Assembly: GCF_016862395.1 (NCBI RefSeq)
Contig: NZ_BOMW01000069.1
Coordinates: 1 to 62,770 of the forward strand
Origin: Actinoplanes siamensis
Lineage (GTDB): Bacteria; Actinomycetota; Actinomycetes; Mycobacteriales; Micromonosporaceae
Direction of reading: 5' to 3'
Length of the DNA: 62,770 bases
The translations under genes and the position numbers were made by a program. The notes beneath the pieces are model-generated. The model was not told where the DNA came from and ran no database searches. It saw nothing but the letters and a program-made list of their open reading frames with translations. Shown piece by piece: positions 17,849-26,693 of this stretch (positions within the stretch are counted from its first letter, which is position 1; each line of letters starts with the position of its first letter).

Positions 17849-18433
17849 TCACCGGTCACGGCGGCTGGTCGCGGCCAGCTGGCGGGCCTGCACACGCCGG
17901 GCGTGCCGGTGTTCCCAGAGCAGCGCCGCGCCGATCCCGGCGGCGCCGATCGCGGTCTCGTAGACGGCACCGGCCAGGGTGGTGATCCGGGCGGCCCCGA
18001 CCGCCGCGACCAAGATCATGACGTGGTGCAGAGCTTGATCGATGCAGGTGGCGGCTCCGGGCCAGTGCTGGCAGCCGCCCTTGGCGCGGATGATCGCCTG
18101 CACGATCCAGCGCCGGTCGATGACGGCGTGGGTGGTGCCGGAGACCACCAGCGCGGTCCACACCCCGGCCAGGGTGAGCGGGGCGACCAGGGAGACCAGC
18201 CACAGCGCGCCGGCCTGGCAGGCCAGATAGGACAGCACGTGCCGGGTGATGCTGGACCAGCCGGTGTGCCAGGGCGTCCCGGCGGCGATCACCTCGTCGG
18301 CGGGGATGCCCTTGCTCTGGGCGTCGCTGTCGCGCTGGATCGGGTAGTCGCCGAGATGGTGCCCGGCGAGCAGGGCCACGTACACCGCGGCGGTGACGGC
18401 GGCGGCCGTCGTGCTGGGTTCGATCGTGCTCAT
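17849..18433 (-). CDS. DUF3307-like integral membrane protein
   Basis: 194 residues, start supported by GGAGG and by ATGA overlap with the preceding stop. The N-terminal segment AGHHLGDYPIQRDSDAQSKG matches DUF3307 proteins. About four transmembrane helices follow, with SGTTHAVIDRRWIVQAI between them. Members are common in actinobacterial plasmids and phages; the role is unknown. Confidence 0.7.
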   Translation of the reverse strand: MSTIEPSTTAAAVTAAVYVALLAGHHLGDYPIQRDSDAQSKGIPADEVIAAGTPWHTGWSSITRHVLSYLACQAGALWLVSLVAPLTLAGVWTALVVSGTTHAVIDRRWIVQAIIRAKGGCQHWPGAATCIDQALHHVMILVAAVGAARITTLAGAVYETAIGAAGIGAALLWEHRHARRVQARQLAATSRRDR

Positions 18434-19143
18434 CGGGTCGCCTCCGTGTCTGTGCCGGCCGGGTTGGTGTCCGGGTGCGCGGCCTGGTAGGCGTCGAGCA
18501 CCGCGGCGGACAGCCGGCCGGTGGCCGAGCACGGCACCCCGGCCTGCTGCGCCCAGGTCCGCACCGCCGCCCGGAACTGGGCGCCCGGGTCCGCGGCCGC
18601 CGGCGTCCGGGAGGCCGACGTGCTGTCGGTGCCGGCTGGGCTGGCGGTGCGGCTCGTGCGCAGCTGCGTCTTGAGTTCGGCCATCCGCTCTTCGAGCTGG
18701 GCGATCTCGGTGCGCAGGCCCGCCAGGCGGGCGTGCTCGGCCATGTCGGCCCGCAGCTGCCGGATCAGATCGGCGATCCTGCTAGCGGTCTTCTGCATCC
18801 GGGGGTCGCCGCTGCTGGCGGCCTGCTTGAGCAGCCTGGCGATCGGGTCCGCCGCTACCGGTGCCGGTGTCGGAGCGGGCCCCGGGGTCGGGCGGGGTGC
18901 GGGGACACCGCCCTTGGCGGCGGCGACGCTCTGAACGTACTCAGTGTGCTCGTGCACGAGCTTGCGGGCCAGGTCGCGGTTGTTGCCGGCCAGCTCGTCG
19001 AGGATCTGGCCGACGACGTCGAGGCCGAGCCCGGTGGCGGCGGCGATCGTGGTGGCGCTGTCCCCGCCGGCGTAGCGGGCCAGGACTGTGGCCTGTTCGC
19101 GGGTGAGTCGGGCACCGGCCGGGCGGGTGGGGGCGAGAGTCAT
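18430..19143 (-). CDS. DNA-binding protein: N-terminal HTH plus Lsr2-like C-terminal domain
   Basis: 237 residues. Residues about 11-60 form a helix-turn-helix (LTREQATVLARYAGGDSAT, IAAATGLGLDVVGQIL). The middle has a Pro-rich linker and a coiled coil (ADMAEHARLAGLRTEIAQLE). The C-terminus (FRAAVRTWAQQAG, ATGRLSAAVLDAYQAAH) matches the AT-hook-like DNA-binding domain of Lsr2, where the core RGR is here TGR. Lsr2 silences AT-rich or foreign DNA. A plasmid copy inside the transfer operon could act on the plasmid or the recipient chromosome (inference). Confidence 0.65.
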   Translation of the reverse strand: MTLAPTRPAGARLTREQATVLARYAGGDSATTIAAATGLGLDVVGQILDELAGNNRDLARKLVHEHTEYVQSVAAAKGGVPAPRPTPGPAPTPAPVAADPIARLLKQAASSGDPRMQKTASRIADLIRQLRADMAEHARLAGLRTEIAQLEERMAELKTQLRTSRTASPAGTDSTSASRTPAAADPGAQFRAAVRTWAQQAGVPCSATGRLSAAVLDAYQAAHPDTNPAGTDTEATR

Positions 19144-19148
19144 GGCGC

Positions 19149-19481
19149 TCACGCCCCGAGGTGGACGTCGACGAGGTGGTCGGCGAGGTCGCCGGTGCGC
19201 ACGTACAGCTCGGCGTACCGGTCGTCCGGGCCGGGCTGCACGGTCAGGTGGGCCCGGGTCTGGGCGACCGCCGCGGCGATGCTTGCGGCGCGGAACCACA
19301 CCACGGCGGCCGGGCCGTCGACGGGGCTGGTGTGGATGTCGGCCCGGTACTCGTCGCCGGCGCCGGGCGCGAGCCGGGCGACCGGCCGGACACGGCGTAG
19401 TAGATCGTCGGCTTCGGCGAGCAACTGGTCGACCGCCCCGGCGGGGATCGCCGTGCGCGCGCTGGTGGTGGGATCGGTCAT
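19149..19481 (-). CDS. Hypothetical protein, 110 residues
   Basis: Starts at ATG 19481 and ends 5 bp before the Lsr2-like gene. Soluble alpha/beta look (AVDQLLAEADDLLRRVRP, AAVVWFRAASIAAAV, YAELYVRTGDLADHLVDVHL). No family recognised. Two GC hairpins separate it from the upstream FtsK gene. Confidence 0.6.
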   Translation of the reverse strand: MTDPTTSARTAIPAGAVDQLLAEADDLLRRVRPVARLAPGAGDEYRADIHTSPVDGPAAVVWFRAASIAAAVAQTRAHLTVQPGPDDRYAELYVRTGDLADHLVDVHLGA

Positions 19482-19506
19482 GATGAGCGTGCCTCTCTGA
19501 GGTAGT

Positions 19507-19546
19507 GGGCGGCCCCGCGATCCGGTGCAAGGGAGTGGGGCCGCCC
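19507..19546. repeat. Intercistronic hairpin 1
   Basis: GGGCGGCCCC pairs with GGGGCCGCCC across 20 bases, between the FtsK-like gene and the 110-residue gene. With the adjacent hairpin it may stabilise or attenuate the operon mRNA. Confidence 0.5.
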
Positions 19547-19570
19547 GCGTGCGGGCAGGGGTGTGGTGAG

Positions 19571-19598
19571 CCCGCGGCCGCGGGATTGCGGCCGCGGG
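19571..19598. repeat. Intercistronic hairpin 2
   Basis: CCCGCGGCCGC and GCGGCCGCGGG are perfect 11-bp arms around 6 bases, starting 5 bp from the FtsK stop. It could act as a partial terminator or mRNA processing site. Confidence 0.5.
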
Positions 19599-19602
19599 AT
19601 GG

Positions 19603-22047
19603 TCAGGGGTGAGATCGGTGCGGAAAGGCCAGCACCGTGGCACCGTCGGCGGCCGCCGGCACCGGCTCGGGTCCGCCGAGTGCGGCGAGCAGGGCAGGCA
19701 GCTCGTCCGGCTTCTTGAGCACGTCGCGGGCCCGGGAGCCCTCGGCGGGCCCGACGATCCCGGCGTCGTGCATCAGGTCCATCAGCCGGCCGGCCTTGGC
19801 GAACCCGATGCGCAGCTTGCGCTGCAGCATGCTGGTGGAGCCGAACTGGCTGGTCACCACGAGGTCGACGGCCTGCAGGAACACGTCGTGGTCGGCGCCG
19901 GCGTCGACGGTGCCCATCCGCGCGGGATCCGGTGTCTCGGCCGGTGCCGGCGTGGTCTCGGGCTCGGCGGGCGCGGTGTCCGGCGTGCTGGCGGGCGCGG
20001 TGCTGGTGGTGGGCTGCTGGCCGCGCCAGTGCTTGACCACCGCGGCGATCTCGGCGTCGCTGACCCATGCGCCCTGCAGCCGGATCGGGGTGGCCGCGCC
20101 GACCGGGACGAACAGGCCGTCGCCGCGGCCGAGCAGTTTCTCCGCGCCGGGGGCGTCGAGGATGACCCGGGAGTCGGGCATGGAGGCGACCGCGAACGCC
20201 AACCTGACCGGCAGGTTGGCCTTGATCAGGCCGGTGACCACGTCCACCGAGGGGCGTTGGGTGGCCAGGACCAGGTGGATGCCGGCGGCCCGGGCCAGCT
20301 GCAGGATCCGCACGATCAGGTCCTCGGCGGTGGGCTCCCCGTCGTCCTCGCCGGCGGCTTTGGCGGCCTTGGCGTTGGCTTTGGCGACCAGCATCAGGTC
20401 GGCGAGCTCGTCGACGACCGCGAGCAGGTACGGCAGCGTCGGGGTGCCGTCCTTGCGGGCCTTGCGGTTGTAGTCGTCGATGTTGCGTACCCCGGCCGCG
20501 GCGAGGGCGTCGTAGCGGCGGTCCATCTCGGCGACCAGCCACTGCAGAGCGTCGACGGCCTTGACCGGGTCGGTGACGATCGGCCGGACCAGGTGCGGCA
20601 GGTGCTTGTAGGCGGCCAGCTCGACGCGTTTGGGGTCGATCAGCAGTAGCCGCACCTCGTCCGGGGTGGCCCGGGTCAGGACGCTGATCAGCAGGCTGTT
20701 GAGGCAGCCGGACTTGCCGGCGCCGGTCGCGCCGGCGATCAGGAAGTGCGGCATCGTGGCCAGCACCGCGGTGACCGGCTGCCCGTCGACGTCCTTGCCG
20801 AGCCCGACCAGCAGCCGGTGACCGTTGCGGCTGGCCCAGGCGGCGGCGTGGGCGCGGATGACGTCGCCGAGGGTGACGGTGTCGCGGTCGCTGTTGGGGA
20901 TCTCCACGCCGACCGCGCTCTTGCCCGGGATCGGGGAGAGCATCCGCACGCTCGGGGTGCCCAGAGCCAGCGCGAAGTTCTGCTCCAGGCCGGTGATTTT
21001 GGAGACCTTCACGCCGGGGCCGACGGTGATCTCGTACCGGGTCACTGACGGGCCGCGCCGGTAGCCGCTGACCTTCGCGGCGACCTTGAACTCGTCGAGC
21101 ACGCCCTGCAGCTTGGCTTTGACCTCGTCGCTGGCGGCGCTGCGCCGCTGCGGGGCCTCCCCGGCCGACAGCAGGCTCAGCGGCGGCAGCTGCCACCCAC
21201 CGGCCGTCGCCGGGGCGGCCTGCTGCGCGGCCGCGGCCGGCTGAGGCCCGGCCGGGCTCGCCGCGCCGGCGGGGGCGGGCGAGACGGGAACCGGCGCCGC
21301 AGTAGCCGGGCCGTTCGCCGCGGCGGCCGCCGGTGCGGCGGGCGCTGCCGGGGCGGCCGGGGTCGGGACACTGGCGGCGGTCGCGGTGAACGCGTCGTCC
21401 TCGTCCTCGTCGTCGTCGAGCAGCAGTTCGTCCTCGAGGACCCCGACGACGGTAGCGGCCTTGCGTCGGCGCGGCAGGCGCACGGTGGTGAACCCGGTGG
21501 CGGTGATCAGCCCGGCCAGGGTGGCCAGGACCAGGACCGGGCCCATCACCCAGGCGGTGAGCAGGTGCGCCGGCGCGACGCCGGTGATGCGGCCGAGCAG
21601 CCCGCCGGCGTCGGCGGCCAGCGCGGCGACGCCGGCGATCCCGGCGCCGGCCAGGCCGGTGCCGGCGGCCTGGCGGATCAGCGCCGGGGTGGCGAACCCG
21701 TCGGGCAGTCGCAGCACCTGCACGGCCAGGTAGAGCAACCCGGCCGGCAGTGCGTAGGCGAGGATCCCGGCCGTGCCGCCGGCGAGCGCGGCGACCACAT
21801 GCAGGACGGTGCCGGCGGCGCCGCCCGGGTGGGTCCACATCGCCACGGCCAGCAGCAGGCCGGTCAGCAGCAGCACGGTGCCCAGGCCGTCGTGGGGCTG
21901 GCCGTGCTCGCGGTCGGCGCCGTCCGCGAGGGGGGTGACGCCCCGGATCGCGCGGCCGGTGCCGGTGGCGAAACCGGTCCAGGCGGCGCGGACGACCGGG
22001 GCGATGGCGGCGGGTTCGGGTTCGGTCGGCTTACGTCGGCGTGCCAT
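19603..22047 (-). CDS. FtsK/SpoIIIE-family DNA translocase
   Basis: 814 residues from the ATG of MARRRKPTEP. Four or so transmembrane helices fill residues 50-200, followed by an acidic Pro/Ala-rich linker. The motor has GPGVKVSKITGLEQNFALAL, Walker A IAGATGAGKSG, LLLIDPKRVEL, Walker B LLAVVDELADLML and LATQRPSVDVVTG. The C-terminus is a gamma-type winged helix (AVDLVVTSQFGSTSMLQRKL, GFAKAGRLMDLM). This is the full SpoIIIE architecture, which pumps double-stranded DNA. On actinobacterial plasmids such motors can drive conjugation (TraB) or resolve dimers. It sits beside a second, different ATPase. Confidence 0.88.
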   Translation of the reverse strand: MARRRKPTEPEPAAIAPVVRAAWTGFATGTGRAIRGVTPLADGADREHGQPHDGLGTVLLLTGLLLAVAMWTHPGGAAGTVLHVVAALAGGTAGILAYALPAGLLYLAVQVLRLPDGFATPALIRQAAGTGLAGAGIAGVAALAADAGGLLGRITGVAPAHLLTAWVMGPVLVLATLAGLITATGFTTVRLPRRRKAATVVGVLEDELLLDDDEDEDDAFTATAASVPTPAAPAAPAAPAAAAANGPATAAPVPVSPAPAGAASPAGPQPAAAAQQAAPATAGGWQLPPLSLLSAGEAPQRRSAASDEVKAKLQGVLDEFKVAAKVSGYRRGPSVTRYEITVGPGVKVSKITGLEQNFALALGTPSVRMLSPIPGKSAVGVEIPNSDRDTVTLGDVIRAHAAAWASRNGHRLLVGLGKDVDGQPVTAVLATMPHFLIAGATGAGKSGCLNSLLISVLTRATPDEVRLLLIDPKRVELAAYKHLPHLVRPIVTDPVKAVDALQWLVAEMDRRYDALAAAGVRNIDDYNRKARKDGTPTLPYLLAVVDELADLMLVAKANAKAAKAAGEDDGEPTAEDLIVRILQLARAAGIHLVLATQRPSVDVVTGLIKANLPVRLAFAVASMPDSRVILDAPGAEKLLGRGDGLFVPVGAATPIRLQGAWVSDAEIAAVVKHWRGQQPTTSTAPASTPDTAPAEPETTPAPAETPDPARMGTVDAGADHDVFLQAVDLVVTSQFGSTSMLQRKLRIGFAKAGRLMDLMHDAGIVGPAEGSRARDVLKKPDELPALLAALGGPEPVPAAADGATVLAFPHRSHP

Positions 22048-22179
22048 GGCAGGCAGGTTCCTTCCGATCAAGGCAGCGCAGGAGCGGCAGCGGTCGGGCA
22101 AGGGGGGGTGAGCTGGGCTGGAGAGCCACCGCGGCGGCCGGCCGGGGGACGAGCCGGCCGTCACGGCGATCCGCCAGAT

Positions 22180-24156
22180 TCAGCGGCCGGCGTTGACGGG
22201 GGCGGGCAGGGTGTACGGGCCGTTGTTCTCGGCCGGGCGCACGATCTGGCCACGCTCGTGCATGGTCTTGAGCAGCGCGTACAGCTGGCTCTTGCCGACC
22301 GGGCAGTCGGGCCGGTCGAGCAGGGCCTGCGCGGAGGCCGGCCCGGCGCGCAGGCAGCTGATGACCCACTGGGTGCTGTTGACCGGCGCGGGCGCCGGGG
22401 TGGGGCTGGTGACGCGGCCGAGGCCGAGCTTGGCGCGCCACTTGTCCGCGGCGCTGACCGGTGCGCTGCCGCCGGCCGGGGCGGTGGTGCTGCCGGTACC
22501 GGCCTTGGTGGTGATCGGGGTGTTCGGGTCGATCGGGTCGACCTGCCAGATGACCTCGACGCGCGGGGCGGCGGCCGCGGCGGCGGCCTCGTCGAGTTTC
22601 GGGACCCGGCCGATCATGCCGATCTTGAAGGTGTTGCGCAGGTAGCCCATCCCGGCGGTGGGTTGGCCCTGCTCGTCCTCGGGCTTGATCGCGAACGGGT
22701 CGCCGACGAAGTCGTCGGGCAGGACGGTGGTGCCCGAGCCGCGGTTGGACACCCGCAGGAACAGGCAGTTACCGCCGACCAGGGCGTCACGCAGTCGCAT
22801 CGACCCGCCCAGCGAGGCCATCTGCGGCAGCTGGGTGGCCAGGTACAGCCCGATGCCCAGCTTGCGGTCGGTCTCGGCGAGCTCTTCGAACAGTTCGACG
22901 ATCTTGCTGCCGCGGATCAGCACGAGCTGGCACTCGTCGATAACCGCGGCCAGCCGCTTGAGGCCCAGCTTCTTGACGCGGGGGTCGTCCTCGTCGAAGA
23001 CCTCGACGCCGGCAGCGGCCAGCAGCTCGGAGCGGCGCATCGCCTCGGCGTGCAGGCGCCGGCCCAGCACGGTGACCGCCTGCGGACCGGCGTGGTACTC
23101 GGTCTTGTCGCGCCAGGCCGGCAGCGACTGGCCGTACTGCGAGTCGCCGACCACGACCATCCAGCCGGCGTGCAGCAGGTTCGCGATCAGCACCCCCAGC
23201 GCCCGGGACTTGCCGGAGCCGGTGCTGCCGACGACCAGCCCGTTCTTGGTCCCGAAGCCGGGCGGGTTGAACGTCCACATGCCCGGCGACCCGTCGACGT
23301 AGGTGAGGATCTCGCAGCGGCCGTCGCGGTAGGTCGGCCCGGTCCAGGCCACCCCGTTGCTCACGTACGACTTGTGGGTGAGCGAGCAGCGCACCTGTGA
23401 CGCCTTGCGCGTGGTCGCGAAGCCGACGCTGCTGGCGTCCAGGTCGAGGCAGACCTCCACCTCCGGGCCCCGCTTGACGATCGCGTCGGAGGTCACGCCG
23501 CGGCCGGGGATCAGCTGCAGCAGCAGCTCGGTGACCCCGTCGCGCGGCTGCACGGCCCGCGCCACGCGGGTGCCGGTGCACACCCCGACACCGGTGACCT
23601 CGGCATCCCACCGGCGCATCCAGTACTCGGTGAGCGGGTCGATCTGCGGCACGACCGGCTCGAACTCCGGTTCCGGCTCGGGCTCCGGGTCGGGCTCGAC
23701 GGTGCTGGGCTGGCGCAGCTGGTGCCACCACGGCCAGCCCAGCACCGTGGCGGCCAGCAGCGGGCCGAACACGGTCCACACCGGATGGGCGTGCAGGGCG
23801 GCCGGGCCGCCGGCGGCGACGCCGGCGACCGCGAACGCGCCGAGCACGGCGACGATGCCGGCGCGCCAGGCCCGCACCGCCCAGCTACGGGCCCGCCACG
23901 CCCCCGCGGTGACCAGCGCGGCCAGCACCAGCAGGCCGACGGTCCCGGCCGGGATACCGAGCGGCCCGGACACCCAGACCAGGCCGAGCTCGACGCCGGC
24001 CCAGTAGATCGGGAACGCGCGCCGCCAGGTCTTGCGGACCGTCCAGCGCAGGGCCAGGACGACGCCGGCGACCGCGGCGACCAGCCACATTCCGAGGGTG
24101 CGGGCCCGGTCGGCGCGGACCTCGCCGACCGTGGGGGCCTTGTTGGTGTTCGACAC
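22180..24156 (-). CDS. FtsK/HerA-type ATPase, probable conjugation coupling protein
   Basis: 658 residues from GTG, preceded by AGGAGGACGTC. About four transmembrane helices in residues 20-145, then an acidic PEPEPEPEFEP linker. Walker A is VVGSTGSGKS (308-317), Walker B is AAVIDE (403-408), and LATQLPQ is the sensor-like motif. The C-terminal part has a winged-helix-like segment (VISCLRAGPASAQALL, KSQLYALLKTMHERGQIV). Compared with SpoIIIE it lacks the gamma domain and resembles membrane-anchored coupling or TcpA-like ATPases. It would bring relaxase-bound DNA to the membrane, which is inferred from family and neighbourhood. Confidence 0.75.
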   Translation of the reverse strand: MSNTNKAPTVGEVRADRARTLGMWLVAAVAGVVLALRWTVRKTWRRAFPIYWAGVELGLVWVSGPLGIPAGTVGLLVLAALVTAGAWRARSWAVRAWRAGIVAVLGAFAVAGVAAGGPAALHAHPVWTVFGPLLAATVLGWPWWHQLRQPSTVEPDPEPEPEPEFEPVVPQIDPLTEYWMRRWDAEVTGVGVCTGTRVARAVQPRDGVTELLLQLIPGRGVTSDAIVKRGPEVEVCLDLDASSVGFATTRKASQVRCSLTHKSYVSNGVAWTGPTYRDGRCEILTYVDGSPGMWTFNPPGFGTKNGLVVGSTGSGKSRALGVLIANLLHAGWMVVVGDSQYGQSLPAWRDKTEYHAGPQAVTVLGRRLHAEAMRRSELLAAAGVEVFDEDDPRVKKLGLKRLAAVIDECQLVLIRGSKIVELFEELAETDRKLGIGLYLATQLPQMASLGGSMRLRDALVGGNCLFLRVSNRGSGTTVLPDDFVGDPFAIKPEDEQGQPTAGMGYLRNTFKIGMIGRVPKLDEAAAAAAAPRVEVIWQVDPIDPNTPITTKAGTGSTTAPAGGSAPVSAADKWRAKLGLGRVTSPTPAPAPVNSTQWVISCLRAGPASAQALLDRPDCPVGKSQLYALLKTMHERGQIVRPAENNGPYTLPAPVNAGR

Positions 24157-24186
24157 GACGTCCTCCTGAGCAATCGAGGGGTGGGT

Positions 24187-24210
24187 GAGGGGCCCCGGCC
24201 GGGGCCCCTC
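24187..24210. repeat. 24-bp perfect GC palindrome between two operon genes
   Basis: GAGGGGCCCCGG followed by its complement, just past the 24220 stop and before the ATPase gene. It would form a very stable RNA hairpin, suggesting differential expression within the operon. Confidence 0.55.
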
Positions 24211-24219
24211 AGTGGTGGG

Positions 24220-25611
24220 TCAGCCGCCGACCAGGACGCTGCGGTCGGCGAGGTTGCCGACGTCGGTGACGGTGTCGGCCACCACGCCGTCCTTGGCGTT
24301 GAAGTCGGCCAGGGCCGCCTCCAGGTGCTCCCTGGCGTTCTCCAGCTGGGCCACGGCGGCCTTCATCGCCTCGGCGCCCTCGCGGATCTGCTCGACCGTC
24401 GAGCCGGCCATCTGCCGGGCCTCGTAGGCGTCCGCGGACTCGGCCAGAGCGCTGGCCAGCCCGCCGAGCTCGTTGACCGGCTCCTCGGTCGCGGTGATGG
24501 CCTCGGTGAACGCGGCGCGGATCTCGTCCGCACCCATGGCTTCGGTGTTCACGGTGGTGCTCCTTCCTGGGTTGTCCTGCTCGCCGGTACCGGCCGGGGT
24601 GCCGGCACCGGAGTCTTGGGTGGCCTCGATCAGGTCCATCAGGCCCTCGTCATCCACGGCCGTGGCCGCGGGCTGCGGCGCGTCGGCCGCCTCGCCCTCG
24701 GCCGGGCCGGCCGCCGGCGGGTTTTGCCAGCCGTCACCGAACAGGTCGTCCAGCTCGTCGGGGGTGCGAACCAGCACCTGGCGGGAGGAGCCGGAACCGC
24801 TGGCGGGGCCGATGACCCCGGCGCGCTCAAGCGCGTCCAGCAGCCGCTGTGCTTGGGCGTAGTCGCAGAACAGGCGGCGCTGCAGGAGCGTGGTCGAGGC
24901 GAACTGGGTGACGACCACCAGGTCGAGCGCGCGGTGCAGCAGCGGGGTGTCGTCGCCGACGTCCAGCGCGGCCCGGCCCGTCGGCAGCGGCGCAGCCGGT
25001 TCGATGTCGTCGGCGCCGCCGGGCAGCACCGTGAACTTCGGCCGCTCGCCCACCGGCTCCTCGCCGCGCGAGCCGTCCTGGCCGGGCGTGACCGGCGGGG
25101 ACTGCTCGTCGCCCTCGTCGCCCTGGTCGCCCTGGTCGGCCGGGGCCGGGGTGGGGTCGGGGTGGTAGTGCTCGGGGTGTTCGGTGCGGGTGTGCTCCCG
25201 ACCGGCCGCCAAGGCGTTGCGCTCGATCCGGAACTTGCGGCTGGACCAGCCGCACACGTCGCAGTCGGCGTAGAAGCCGTCCTCGTCGGCCAGGTCGACG
25301 AACACCCCGTCGACCGCCCGGCTGCCGGCCTTGCGGGCCTGGGAGCGGCGCTGGCGGGCCCGGGCGCTGGCCGTGGCGTCCTCGACCACCCCGGCCAGGT
25401 AGCCGCCGACCGCGGCCCGGGTACGCCCCCACGCCCCGGACGGCGCCGCGAGCGGCTGCCCGGCGGCCTCGGCGGCGCGGTGCGCGGCCCGCTCCTTCTG
25501 CCGCGGGGACTGCTTACCGCGCACCGCGTACGAGGCGTCCTCCAGCAGGTAGACGGCGCCCTTGGCGACCGCCATCCAGAGCAGCACGGCGAAGAAGGTG
25601 ATCGGGTCCAT
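24220..25611 (-). CDS. Membrane protein with stand-alone FtsK-gamma-like domain and shared helical module
   Basis: 463 residues. Order: an N-terminal transmembrane helix (FFAVLLWMAVAKGAVYLL), a CDVCGWSS zinc-like motif with H residues (HTRTEHPEHYH), an acidic linker, a winged helix (RALDLVVVTQFASTTLLQRRL, YAQAQRLLDALERAGVIG) and a C-terminal helical module. The winged helix is clearly similar to the gamma domain of the FtsK-like protein encoded two genes downstream. The helical module (AREHLEAALADFNAKDG, VADTVTDVGNL) is shared with the 15649-17412 protein. In SpoIIIE/FtsK the gamma domain reads orienting DNA motifs. Here it has no motor of its own, so it may guide the motors in trans. Confidence 0.72.
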   Translation of the reverse strand: MDPITFFAVLLWMAVAKGAVYLLEDASYAVRGKQSPRQKERAAHRAAEAAGQPLAAPSGAWGRTRAAVGGYLAGVVEDATASARARQRRSQARKAGSRAVDGVFVDLADEDGFYADCDVCGWSSRKFRIERNALAAGREHTRTEHPEHYHPDPTPAPADQGDQGDEGDEQSPPVTPGQDGSRGEEPVGERPKFTVLPGGADDIEPAAPLPTGRAALDVGDDTPLLHRALDLVVVTQFASTTLLQRRLFCDYAQAQRLLDALERAGVIGPASGSGSSRQVLVRTPDELDDLFGDGWQNPPAAGPAEGEAADAPQPAATAVDDEGLMDLIEATQDSGAGTPAGTGEQDNPGRSTTVNTEAMGADEIRAAFTEAITATEEPVNELGGLASALAESADAYEARQMAGSTVEQIREGAEAMKAAVAQLENAREHLEAALADFNAKDGVVADTVTDVGNLADRSVLVGG

Positions 25612-26042
25612 CAGGCCACGCTCCGCACGAGCTCACCGACGGAGCCGGCCACGATCGGCAGCAGCAGCGAGCAGCCCAGCGCGATGTGCGCCAGCCGGCC
25701 GCCCCGGCCGCCGCTCTTGCCGCCACCGGCCTTACCCGCGCCGCCCTTGCCGCCCTTACCGCCCCTGAGGTGGACAAAGACGATCACGGCCAGGATGAAG
25801 GCCAGGGCGCTGGGCAGCGCGATCTCCACGGCGTGGGCGCTCTGCCCGACCCACTTGCCGAGGGTCGGCGACATCCAGTCGAACGCGTTGGCCAGCCACT
25901 TACGCAGGTTGCTGGTGACGACGCCGGCGAGCAGGCCGCCCACCACCAGACCGGCGACCACCCGCAGCCGCGGGGTGAACGTGAAAATGATCGACAGCAC
26001 GATGTAGGCGATGCCGACGAGCAGGACCAGGGCGCTGGACAT
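25611..26042 (-). CDS. Integral membrane protein of transfer operon
   Basis: 143 residues with AAGGAGG upstream of the ATG. Four hydrophobic segments (LVLLVGIAYIVLSIIFTF, VVAGLVVGGLLAGVV, IALPSALAFILAVIVFV, HIALGCSLLLPIVAGSV) and a Gly/Lys-rich cytoplasmic-type loop (GGKGGKGGAGKAGGGKSGG). It overlaps the next start by one base. It could be a small channel subunit; no family is recognised. Confidence 0.65.
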   Translation of the reverse strand: MSSALVLLVGIAYIVLSIIFTFTPRLRVVAGLVVGGLLAGVVTSNLRKWLANAFDWMSPTLGKWVGQSAHAVEIALPSALAFILAVIVFVHLRGGKGGKGGAGKAGGGKSGGRGGRLAHIALGCSLLLPIVAGSVGELVRSVA

Positions 26043-26070
26043 GAGCAGGGTCCTCCTTCCGGGAGGGGTG

Positions 26071-26529
26071 TCAGAGGGTGAGAGATCCGATCAGTGCGGC
26101 CAGCAGCAGCCCGGCGGCCGCGGCCCGGGCCGGGTGCTCCAGGGCCCACGACGCCAGGTGCAGCACCGCCCGCGGCACGAGCACCAGCAGCGCCCAGCAG
26201 GCCATCGCGACGTGCTGCGGGCTGTCGCTGTTACGGGCGGCGCGGACCCGGTCGGTGAGGGCGCTCAACGGTTCCGGGGTGCCGCTCCAGACCGCCCGGA
26301 CACTGTCGAAGTCCCCCGGAACGTCACGCAGAGTCATTCCGGGGCCGGACTGGCGACCGGAATCCGGGGTGACGTTCTGCACCGTTTCGTGCCGGTTCTG
26401 TTCCGGTGGGGGAGGGGTCGGACGCGGCCGTGGCCTGCGACGATTGAGGTCCACGACCTCCGCTTCCGGCCGGACTGGACTAACCGGATGCGGTGACTGA
26501 TCGTAGTTTTCTGCGGGTAGTGCGCTCAC
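26071..26529 (-). CDS. Small membrane protein with disordered N-terminus
   Basis: 152 residues from GTG 26529; a GTG at 26559 in the same frame is possible. The N-terminal half is Pro/Arg-rich (NRRRPRPRPTPPPP). The C-terminal half has two hydrophobic stretches (CWALLVLVPRAVLHLASWAL, AAAAGLLLAALIGSLTL). No known family. Position suggests a membrane-side transfer component. Confidence 0.55.
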   Translation of the reverse strand: MSALPAENYDQSPHPVSPVRPEAEVVDLNRRRPRPRPTPPPPEQNRHETVQNVTPDSGRQSGPGMTLRDVPGDFDSVRAVWSGTPEPLSALTDRVRAARNSDSPQHVAMACWALLVLVPRAVLHLASWALEHPARAAAAGLLLAALIGSLTL

Positions 26530-26693
26530 CGCCCGACCTGCCCTTCTGTGTGTGCTCACACCCCCGGGTGGGAGGCGCGTCGGCTTGGTGGTGCTGGTTC
26601 CTCGCCGTCGAGGAAGCCACGGCCACCGGCCCGCCCGCCGCCCGCGCGGGCCGGTCGCCGACGCTCACTCGTGCGCGTCGTCTCGCGTGGTGC

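Noticed and set aside
26480..26668. 62-codon minus-strand frame upstream of the 26071-26529 gene
   Set aside because: Overlaps the better frame, has no ribosome site and no recognisable pattern; left out.
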